This document shows, piece by piece, positions 18,102 through 23,570 of a stretch of 64,000 nucleotides of DNA. The position numbers and the translations under genes are program-made. How positions within the stretch are numbered: the stretch's first letter is position 1; every line of letters starts with the position of its first letter. The DNA comes from Anaerolineae bacterium (GTDB lineage: Bacteria; Chloroflexota; Anaerolineae; Aggregatilineales; J027): NCBI GenBank assembly GCA_021463865.1, contig JAJTXY010000003.1:186001-250000 (forward strand). The letters are read 5' to 3'. Below the pieces are notes generated by a model. That model made no database searches, had not been told where the DNA came from, and saw only the letters and a list, made by a program, of their open reading frames with translations.

Positions 18102-19049
18102 GGCGCACGACAGTTACCATTGTTTGAATCAGCCGACGGACGTGAACACCGTCTAACTGGTCGCAGCACGCTTGCCGAAGCCGTAGTGCCATTTCAAGCC
18201 TATTTACGCGGTGAAGGCAAAACCCAAAATACCCTTATCAGTTTTACCTCAGATATGCGCGTGCTCACCGAATTTTTTGGGCCAGATATGGCACTTGGCA
18301 AGATTAGCACCGCCCGCCTCAACGAATTTTTGCATTGGCTGGAACACGGGCGCGGAATTCCGTGCAGTCGCAAATCCTATGCACGGCGTGTGACAACCCT
18401 CAAGGTCTTTTTTAAATGGCTGCAAGAAGATCAAGTCCGGCGTGACAACCCTGCCGAACCGATTTTGCAGCGATCTGGCCCCGCGCCGTTGCAAGCTATC
18501 TTGACCGAAGCCGAAATCGAGCAGATGTTGACCTATTGTGAATCGCTGGCCCATGCCGAAAAACCTGACTCGCGCCCCTATGTCTTATTTAAACTGTTGC
18601 TGGATACAGGCATCAAAAAGAGCGAAACCGTCCAGATGACAGTGAACGACATTGAACGCACTAACCCGCGTCAGCCCATGCTGGTCATCGGTCACAAAAA
18701 TCGCCAAAACATCTTTCAAGAACGGCGCATTCCCCTTGACCCGACTTGGCCCGCAATGTTGGAGCGTTATCTAACCGAGCATAAACCCAAAGGCGGACGC
18801 ATCTTCGACTGTACCGCCCGCAATTTGGAATATGTATTGACCGATACGGCGAAGGCAGCAGGGATTGCATCACGTATGTCGTTTGAGACTTTGCGTTGGA
18901 CGTGTGCTGTGCGGGATTATCGTGCGGGAATGGGCCTTGAAACCCTGCGCGAGAAGATGGGCCTCAGCAAAATTAGCTGGCGCGAAACCAGCCAGAAAAT
19001 TATGAGGCTGGCGGCAGGGGAGACGATGGAAGAACTGGCTGAGGATTAA
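18099..19049 (+). CDS. Tyrosine-recombinase-fold protein lacking catalytic residues
   Basis: 316 residues with a SAM-like N-terminal core-binding domain (about 25-115) and a phage-integrase-type C-terminal domain. The fold is recognisable from LFKLLLDTGIKKSETVQMTVNDI and FETLRWTCAVRDY, but the catalytic set is mostly gone: Arg I is Lys173, the His of H-x-x-R is Glu263, the second His/Trp position is Leu289, and the position of the Tyr nucleophile is Ser298. Only Arg266 and perhaps the beta-hairpin Lys remain. It may bind DNA without cutting it. There is no adjacent att site, transposase or phage gene. The last 50 bases overlap the converging GNAT gene. Confidence 0.8.
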   Translation: MGARQLPLFESADGREHRLTGRSTLAEAVVPFQAYLRGEGKTQNTLISFTSDMRVLTEFFGPDMALGKISTARLNEFLHWLEHGRGIPCSRKSYARRVTTLKVFFKWLQEDQVRRDNPAEPILQRSGPAPLQAILTEAEIEQMLTYCESLAHAEKPDSRPYVLFKLLLDTGIKKSETVQMTVNDIERTNPRQPMLVIGHKNRQNIFQERRIPLDPTWPAMLERYLTEHKPKGGRIFDCTARNLEYVLTDTAKAAGIASRMSFETLRWTCAVRDYRAGMGLETLREKMGLSKISWRETSQKIMRLAAGETMEELAED

Positions 19050-19506
19050 GGCATTTTTCCATTTCGATACCATCTTCACCATCTCGATAGTAGCTGCGAC
19101 GGCGGCGTACTTCGGTATAGCCTGTTTCGGCATACAGAGTATAGGCCGCCCTATTCCCTGCCCGAACAGTCAGGCGAATACACTCAGCCTGTAATTCCCG
19201 TTCACACCATTGCAACAAAAACCGCCCCAGTCCTTTGCGTTGATACTTTGGATTGACGCCTAACGTGATAATCCACCCCGGACGCCCCATGGTACCCACC
19301 GTGCCCGAAATAAACCCAGCCATATCGCCATTCGGAGCGATCATTTTAAAATTGCGGCTGATGGGAGCCAAAATCAACATGACAATTTCTAACAGAGGGT
19401 AGGCATCCTGCGGAAATACCAACTTTTCCAATTGGCGGATTTTCCAAACATCCCGGAGAGTCGCCCGTTGCACTTGGTAATCTCGGTAGGTTGCGAGTGA
19501 GTTCAT
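19000..19506 (-). CDS. GNAT-family N-acetyltransferase, RimI-like
   Basis: 168 residues. Motif A is ITLGVNPKYQRKGLGRFLLQWCERELQ, followed by IRLTVRAGNRAAYTLYAETGYTEVRRRRSYYRDGEDGIEMEK, which closely follows the RimI-type pattern (N-x-x-A-x-x-L-Y and YY-x-D/N-G-E-D). RimI acetylates the N-terminus of a ribosomal protein; the bacterial substrate here is inferred only. Its 3' end runs 50 bases into the converging recombinase-like gene. It starts four bases after the coiled-coil membrane gene on the same strand. Confidence 0.85.
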   Translation of the reverse strand: MNSLATYRDYQVQRATLRDVWKIRQLEKLVFPQDAYPLLEIVMLILAPISRNFKMIAPNGDMAGFISGTVGTMGRPGWIITLGVNPKYQRKGLGRFLLQWCERELQAECIRLTVRAGNRAAYTLYAETGYTEVRRRRSYYRDGEDGIEMEKCLNPQPVLPSSPLPPAS

Positions 19507-19510
19507 GAAA

Positions 19511-20335
19511 TTAGGAAACGGCGTACATCCCGGTTGCCTGAACTTCTTCGAGGGCTTCTAGAGTGTCCTTCAGCGACAACACCTCATCCACAATCTCTTG
19601 ACGCAGGCGGTTGGTGCTGCGTCCATCAATACTCTTGGCGTCCAGCAGTTGAATCTGGGTATAAATCGTGCCCAACGCGGCAAGGGTGTTATCCAACTGC
19701 ACATCAGCCCGTTTGACATTGGCTTCCAAATCCCGTAGATGGCTCAGTTGCAATTCTTTGCTACGAATAGCATCCCGCAGTTCAGCCTTGACCCGTTCAT
19801 CTTGTTCCTTATCCAGCCGCAACCGGAGCGCCTGTAATTCATTTGGGACACGCACACGATCACGGCTGATGATGTCGCTGGATTCGTAGGCATCAATTCG
19901 CCGGGCCAATTTGAAAACCTGCTCCAACCAATGATTGACCTCAGCAGCGGTGCTTTCAATTTGCAACCGCATCGCCCCACCGCGTGTCTGAGCCAATGCC
20001 CGGATATTTTCTTGATATTCAAGCGCTTGTGCCACCCGTTGACGGGCATGATGATTACGGACTTCGTTTATGTCGTATTGCTGGGCAAAAATCCGTTCTA
20101 CTGCCTTAGCATTTTGTTGGGGATCGCTAACTGTCGCCAGCACAAAAATCAGTTCGGCCACCGCGCCAAACGCTAACCAGATGGCTGAGGTTGCGCCTAA
20201 AAAACTCACCCCAAAAATCCAGCACATCACCGCCAGTGCGATGATCGTCAGGCTTTGGGGCTTGCTTACAGCATTGAAAAAGATGGCACTTTGCGCCCGC
20301 TGCCGAATAGAATCACGGGCAGGATTAGATGACAT
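19511..20335 (-). CDS. Membrane/coiled-coil partner of PspA-like protein
   Basis: A 274-residue protein of no family I can name. Two adjacent membrane helices lie near residues 28-68 (SLTIIALAVMCWIFGVSFLG, SAIWLAFGAVAELIFVLATV), and the remainder is charged helical coiled coil (RLRLDKEQDERVKAELRDAIRSKELQLSHLRDLEANVKRADVQL). It starts eight bases after the PspA-like gene, so the two are almost certainly co-translated. The likely role is to anchor or regulate the PspA-like polymer at the membrane during envelope stress; this is inference from context. Confidence 0.7.
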   Translation of the reverse strand: MSSNPARDSIRQRAQSAIFFNAVSKPQSLTIIALAVMCWIFGVSFLGATSAIWLAFGAVAELIFVLATVSDPQQNAKAVERIFAQQYDINEVRNHHARQRVAQALEYQENIRALAQTRGGAMRLQIESTAAEVNHWLEQVFKLARRIDAYESSDIISRDRVRVPNELQALRLRLDKEQDERVKAELRDAIRSKELQLSHLRDLEANVKRADVQLDNTLAALGTIYTQIQLLDAKSIDGRSTNRLRQEIVDEVLSLKDTLEALEEVQATGMYAVS

Positions 20336-20343
20336 GGTTGTCC

Positions 20344-21024
20344 CTACTCAGAAATTCCTAAGCGTTTGCGGCGTTCTTCCAGTTGAAGCTCAATTTCGCT
20401 TTGCCCGATGACATCCTCCACCTGATTTTGTAGGCGACTGGACACCATATCGGCTTCGGCTTCGACCTTATCCAACCGAGCATAAATCTGGTCGGCGAGG
20501 CGCTTGATGTCTTCATCCCCGATACCTGCCAAGTCGTCAATACTGCGGATGGATTTATTGGTGAGTTGCTTGGCTTCGGTGAGTTCAATCAGCGCCTTGA
20601 GTTGTTCACGCTGCTGTTGAATCGCCACCAAGCGGGCTTCCAACTTCAGGCGGGCATCCATGATCTTGCGATACTCTTCTTCTTGCCCGCGCCACTGGTC
20701 GTGATATTCCTGTGCAATCTGGCGTTTGTTGTTGAGGTCGGTTTGGGCCGCCAACGCCAATTCATTTTTGCCCTTCACCAGCAAAGTATCAATGTCGCGG
20801 TCAAGTTTTTCGACCTGTGCCATAAACTCATCATATTTGCGTTTGAGGGTTTTGACCGTGCCACCGATGGTTGCCGCCGTGTCTTCCAATTCCTCAAGAT
20901 TACTTTCGGCCTGCCGGATATATTCATCCATGACCTTCAATGAATGGGTCTCCAATGCACGGTCTACCATTGAATGAAGATTTGCAGAAATCAAGGTGTT
21001 CACTTTTTGCAGCACAGAGGCCAT
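20344..21024 (-). CDS. PspA/IM30 (ESCRT-III-like) family protein
   Basis: 226 residues, nearly all long helices: an N-terminal amphipathic segment (VLQKVNTLISANLHSMVDRA), then a coiled coil (about 30-150) and shorter helices. Position, length and the opening pattern match the PspA/IM30/Vipp1 family, which polymerises on membranes to repair or remodel them. It precedes the two-helix coiled-coil gene in one transcription unit and follows the REC-histidine kinase. No PspF-like activator is seen. Confidence 0.85.
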   Translation of the reverse strand: MASVLQKVNTLISANLHSMVDRALETHSLKVMDEYIRQAESNLEELEDTAATIGGTVKTLKRKYDEFMAQVEKLDRDIDTLLVKGKNELALAAQTDLNNKRQIAQEYHDQWRGQEEEYRKIMDARLKLEARLVAIQQQREQLKALIELTEAKQLTNKSIRSIDDLAGIGDEDIKRLADQIYARLDKVEAEADMVSSRLQNQVEDVIGQSEIELQLEERRKRLGISE

Positions 21025-21118
21025 TTTAAACCCTTCTCACTCCCAATAATGCTTGAGGATCAATCTATGCACCTAGTACGCAGGGCAATATCCAAAGTTG
21101 CATTCACGTATCGTCATG

Positions 21119-22324
21119 TTAATTACGTTGGGCAGGCAGCAGCACAAGCACACTTGTCCCAGAGCCGGGGGTACTGTCAATCACTACCTCGCCATTATGC
21201 GCCTGTATAATCCCCTTGACAATTGCCAAACCAACCCCGCCGCCCTGATCTTCGAATTCCTTGCGGTTAATTTGATAGAACACATCGAATATCTTGGCAA
21301 CTTCCTCCGGGGCAATGCCGCGTCCGGTGTCGGAGATTTCAAAACACACACATTCCTGTGCTTGTTCGCCATCTCCAACCAACATCGGCATTACGCGCAC
21401 CACAACCTGATTAAAGGCTTGGTCTTTGCCAAAATAATCCCGGTCCCTCCCAAATTTTAGGGCGTTGTCCACAAGCGCCTGCAATGCTTTCACAAAATGA
21501 TCGTGATAAATTTGAGTTGGTGGAGTATCAGGGTCAACTTCAACCTTCAACGACTGACGGGTAGCATCCAATCGCAATCTAAAAGGGTCGGTGACTTCGG
21601 CCAGCAGTGTTGTATAGTCTTTGATGATGATACGGTGCAGATTAAAAGCATCCACCGCTTCACCGGTCTCAATTTCTACCAGCATAATAAAATTTTCAAC
21701 AAGCCGACGCAGCCGAGAAGCCCCTTCATCAATCCCCACCAGATAGCGACGCAGGGTTTCGGCGCTCAAAGAGTCGGCATCCTGCTTGAGCATCTCATTA
21801 TAGGCCACCACATAGGTCAGCGGGGTGCGAAATTCGTGATACAGCATTTCTAATATCCGCTGTTTGAGATTCAAAATCTCACTTTCATGCTGTTGGCGCA
21901 GTTGACGATGCCGTTCCAATTTTGAAGATACCGCGATACGCAGGTCGTCGGGACCAAAAGGCTTGGTGACATAATCGTCCGCCCCCAATTCTTTGCCCTT
22001 ATTGGCATCCGATCTTTCACCTTTGGCCGTCAAAAAAATGAAGGGGATTTTGTTCCAGAGGGCCTTCCCGCGCACTTCTCGCAATAAATCGTAACCATCC
22101 ATGCCCGGCATCATAATGTCAGATACAATCAAATCAGGCAGTTCTTTTTGTTTACGCAGCACATCAAGGGCATTATTACCACTACCCGCAGTGAGAACCT
22201 GATAGCCATCGAGTTCAAGAATGTCTTTTATCCCTTCCATTAAATAAAAATCATCTTCAACCACTAAAATTTTTACTGGCATAGCAATTGTTCTGGTAGC
22301 ATCGCCCTCCGCGAAACTACCCAT
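21119..22324 (-). CDS. Response-regulator/histidine-kinase hybrid (REC-HisKA-HATPase)
   Basis: 401 residues. The N-terminal receiver domain (KILVVEDD, phosphoacceptor Asp in DLIVSDIMMPGMDG, Lys in YVTKPFGPDDL) is followed by a dimerisation helix with the phosphorylatable His in MLYHEFRTPLTYV and an HATPase domain with N box LQALVDNALKFG, G1 DTGRGI and G2 GGGVGLAIVKG. There is no transmembrane sensor, so it is a cytosolic kinase taking input through its receiver. ATG at 22324 is preferred for its GGAGAG site seven bases upstream; MPVKIL at 22282 is the alternative. A sigma-70-like promoter lies about 60 bases upstream. Confidence 0.9.
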   Translation of the reverse strand: MGSFAEGDATRTIAMPVKILVVEDDFYLMEGIKDILELDGYQVLTAGSGNNALDVLRKQKELPDLIVSDIMMPGMDGYDLLREVRGKALWNKIPFIFLTAKGERSDANKGKELGADDYVTKPFGPDDLRIAVSSKLERHRQLRQQHESEILNLKQRILEMLYHEFRTPLTYVVAYNEMLKQDADSLSAETLRRYLVGIDEGASRLRRLVENFIMLVEIETGEAVDAFNLHRIIIKDYTTLLAEVTDPFRLRLDATRQSLKVEVDPDTPPTQIYHDHFVKALQALVDNALKFGRDRDYFGKDQAFNQVVVRVMPMLVGDGEQAQECVCFEISDTGRGIAPEEVAKIFDVFYQINRKEFEDQGGGVGLAIVKGIIQAHNGEVVIDSTPGSGTSVLVLLPAQRN

Positions 22325-22382
22325 CCTTTCTCTCCGACTCACTGACAGATGTGGTTTGTTTCTCAGTCCCATTTTAACTCAA

Positions 22383-22412
22383 ATGATACGGTCTTGAAAT
22401 ATCGCAGGTCAA
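22383..22412 (-). promoter_or_regulatory. Sigma-70-type promoter of the hybrid kinase gene
   Basis: Minus-strand TTGACC (22407-22412), an 18-base spacer, then TATCAT (22383-22388). The same pattern, with TTGACG and an identical TATCAT at the same spacing, precedes the first Y RNA at 25389-25418. The predicted RNA start near 22375 leaves a ~50-base leader before ATG 22324. The 95 bases between this promoter and the Y RNA array (22389-22483) hold no other recognisable signal. Confidence 0.6.
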
Positions 22413-22483
22413 TAAGCCATCAGGCCCATGATGAGGTTACTACAGGCATAACTTTGGCAGTGGATTGTGGGATCGAGCGGAAG

Positions 22484-22569
22484 ACACGGGCAAAGGGGAC
22501 GCTGTGGGATATGGAGGGAGAGTGCTTGGCCCTCACAACCACCGATAACCCACCTCTATCGGCCCGCGC
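22484..22569 (-). ncRNA. Y RNA 7 (short type)
   Basis: About 86 nt. The closing stem GCGCGGGC/GCCCGUGU (8 pairs, two G-U) carries the Ro-site bases: 5' strand GGGCCG, seven bases, UGGGUUAUC; 3' strand CCCAC ... CUUUGCCC. The second stem is short (GUGGG/CCCAC). The loop has a GAGGG/CCCUC hairpin and no T-loop-like sequence, so there is no tRNA mimic. It is the last Y RNA of the downstream array; no intrinsic terminator is visible after it. Confidence 0.8.
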
Positions 22570-22596
22570 TTCATATCTATCAACATTTTATGGTGA

Positions 22597-22743
22597 GGCA
22601 TGGGCAAAAAGGGCGATATGGGAGAATGTCATTCCCCTTTGCCACTCGGGACATCCCGTGCAGTATCCCACACAGGAGAGGGACTCGAACCCTCGAAGGC
22701 ATCCACCAAATGATCCGATAAACCATATCTATCGGCCCATGCC
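22597..22743 (-). ncRNA. Y RNA 6 with complete tRNA-like module (YrlA type)
   Basis: 147 nt. Perfect 9-pair closing stem GGCAUGGGC/GCCCAUGCC and a second stem GAUAUGG/CCAUAUC. The conserved 5' strand reads UGGUUUAUC here. Inside lies a permuted tRNA: a variable-arm-like segment, T arm GAGGG-UUCGAGU-CCCUC, acceptor stem UCCUGUG/CACGGGA closed by a ten-base loop, linker UG (like positions 8-9), and D arm UCCC/GGGG with GAGUGG in the loop, as in tRNA-Leu/Ser. The Y stem takes the place of the anticodon arm. The 3' strand has CUUUUUGCCC at the Ro site. Confidence 0.9.
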
Positions 22744-22764
22744 ATTACAATCAAATCTGAGGGC

Positions 22765-22892
22765 GGTACAGGCAAAGGATCGTGTCTGGTAAAAGCTCTA
22801 TCCAATTAAGCTACTGATACCGAAGCATCAGGCGGGACTCGAACCCGCATCCAATCATTGGAGATGATAACCCAGTCACAGCGGCTCGTACC
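22765..22892 (-). ncRNA. Y RNA 5 with complete tRNA-like module and UUCG-capped acceptor
   Basis: 128 nt. Closing stem GGUACGAGC/GCCUGUACC has an A-C mismatch, because this copy has GAGCCG where the other seven have GGGCCG. The second stem is GUGACUGG/CCAGACAC with one mismatch. The module contains a variable-arm hairpin UCCAA-UGA-UUGGA, T arm GCGGG-UUCGAGU-CCCGC, acceptor stem CUGAUGC/GUAUCAG closed by a UUCG tetraloop, linker UA, and D arm GCUU-AAUUGGAUA-GAGC. T stem and acceptor are contiguous as in a true tRNA. There is no anticodon arm and no free 3' CCA. Confidence 0.9.
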
Positions 22893-22923
22893 ATAAATGA
22901 TTTGGTTGTTAATGTTGAGAGAT

Positions 22924-23003
22924 GGTGTAGGCAAAAAATTACTAGATGGGCATCCTTTCCGGATCCAAAGTCCAGTGATAACCCATATATTCCGGCCCAC
23001 ACC
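22924..23003 (-). ncRNA. Y RNA 4 (short type)
   Basis: 80 nt. Closing stem GGUGUGGGC/GCCUACACC (9 pairs, one G-U), the conserved GGGCCG, seven bases, UGGGUUAUC, and a second stem around UAUGGG/CCCAUC with mismatches. The 3' Ro-site strand is AAUUUUUUGCC. The loop carries hairpin CUGGA-CUUUGGA-UCCGG and no T loop. It sits 25 bases after Y RNA 3 and 31 bases before Y RNA 5, in A/U-rich linkers. Confidence 0.87.
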
Positions 23004-23028
23004 CATTTTGCTATTCGATTGTTAAAAA

Positions 23029-23165
23029 CCAGTGCAGACAAAAAGGTGCATATGGGTAAACCTTCACCAGTTGCCTAGTGAATTCCCGCCACCATGAGTT
23101 TAGGGGTGGCGGTCTGGAGTCGAACCATTGTTAACCGATAACCCACACACGTCGGCCCACACCGA
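23029..23165 (-). ncRNA. Y RNA 3 with degenerate tRNA-like module
   Basis: 137 nt. Eleven-pair closing stem UCGGUGUGGGC/GUCUGCACUGG with several G-U pairs; second stem GUGUGUGGG/CCCAUAUGC of nine pairs. A T-loop-like UUCGACU remains but its stem is reduced to UGG/CCA. The acceptor-like stem is a strong CCGCCACC/GGUGGCGG with an 11-base loop, and the D arm is replaced by an 8-pair hairpin UUCACUAG/CUGGUGAA with a GCAA tetraloop. The part facing T-loop/D-loop binders has therefore been rebuilt while the Ro site (GGGCCG, UUAUC, CUUUUUGUC) is kept. Confidence 0.85.
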
Positions 23166-23180
23166 TTGTTTAGCATTTTG

Positions 23181-23313
23181 GAAGATGCGAGCAAAGGAGC
23201 GTATCTGGAATCGCGCTCTGCCATTGAGCTACAGATTCAGTGGAATCTGGTGGGAGTCGAACCCACACCTCGTCGTCCCGAACGATAACCCAAACACAAC
23301 GGCCCACATCTTC
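23181..23313 (-). ncRNA. Y RNA 2 with complete tRNA-like module (YrlA type)
   Basis: 133 nt. Twelve-pair closing stem GAAGAUGUGGGC/GCUCGCAUCUUC with a few G-U pairs; second stem UGUGUUUGG/CCAGAUACG. The tRNA mimic is the cleanest here: T arm GUGGG-UUCGACU-CCCAC, contiguous 7-pair acceptor CAGAUUC/GAAUCUG closed by CACU, linker UA, D arm GCUC-AAUGGCA-GAGC. The T loop fits U54-U55-C56-R57-A58-N59-Y60. A variable-arm-like hairpin precedes the T arm. The Ro-site 3' strand is CCUUUGCUC. Only 15 bases separate it from Y RNA 3. Confidence 0.92.
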
Positions 23314-23329
23314 AGATATTCAATTTTGA

Positions 23330-23392
23330 GAGTTTCGGAGTGATAGCGTCTGAGCAGACCGAAATCTACAAAGTCACCATCACTTCAAACTC
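23330..23392 (-). other. Structured 63-nt hairpin between Y RNAs 1 and 2, not Y-like in motif
   Basis: Stems GAGUUU/AAACUC and AGUGAU/AUCACU stack around a small internal loop, with a GUCU/AGAC hairpin inside. Size and two-stem layout resemble the short Y RNAs, but GGGCCG and UUAUC are absent. It could be a decayed Y RNA, a processing signal or an unrelated small RNA. Confidence 0.4.
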
Positions 23393-23406
23393 TGCCGCAT
23401 AAAATC

Positions 23407-23461
23407 TTGGTTAAGCCTGCCTTCTTTCTTGCCAAGAAAGCGCATCGGGCTGTGAAACCAA
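23407..23461 (-). other. Second structured hairpin between Y RNAs 1 and 2
   Basis: Nested complementary segments UUGGUU/AACCAA, AGCC/GGCU and CUUUCUU-GGC-AAGAAAG form a long imperfect hairpin of 55 nt. It lies within the 178-base gap after Y RNA 1, the only long spacer in the array. No ORF or T-tract fits. It may stabilise or process the transcript that leaves rsr. Confidence 0.4.
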
Positions 23462-23491
23462 CATTTCTTGTGGCCCACTTTGGTGATAGGT

Positions 23492-23556
23492 GGTGTGGGC
23501 AAGTTGCCGTAAATGGGGTCGTTTCAATTGATAACCCATTTACTCCGGCCCACACC
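23492..23556 (-). ncRNA. Y RNA 1 (minimal type, directly after rsr)
   Basis: 65 nt, the simplest copy. Closing stem GGUGUGGGC/GCCCACACC is nine perfect pairs and the second stem GUAAAUGGG/CCCAUUUAC is another nine. The internal loop between them is CGGA opposite GGCAACUU, matching the Ro-site layout, and the terminal loop begins UUAUC. There is no tRNA mimic, so it resembles an animal Y RNA. Its 5' end is 14 bases after the rsr stop codon, too close for a promoter of its own, so it is probably released from the rsr transcript. Confidence 0.9.
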
Positions 23557-23570
23557 ATTTCTATTTTACG

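Noticed and set aside
18099-19049. Integrase of a mobile element
   Set aside because: The catalytic residues are missing and there is no att-like repeat, tRNA junction, transposase or phage gene around it.
22405-22440. A possible ninth Y RNA (AUGGGCCUGAUGG on the minus strand near 22430)
   Set aside because: It has no CG after GGGCC, no UGGGUUAUC seven bases on and no partner strand for a closing stem; it overlaps the kinase promoter.
22484-23313. A cluster of tRNA genes on the minus strand, suggested by canonical T-loop sequences
   Set aside because: The T arm precedes the acceptor and D arm, no anticodon arm is present, acceptor stems are closed loops, and every module sits inside a Y RNA stem.
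23455-23491. Another possible Y RNA start (GUGGGCCACAAG near 23480)
   Set aside because: GGGCC is not followed by G and the UGGGUUAUC block is missing; the segment belongs partly to another hairpin.
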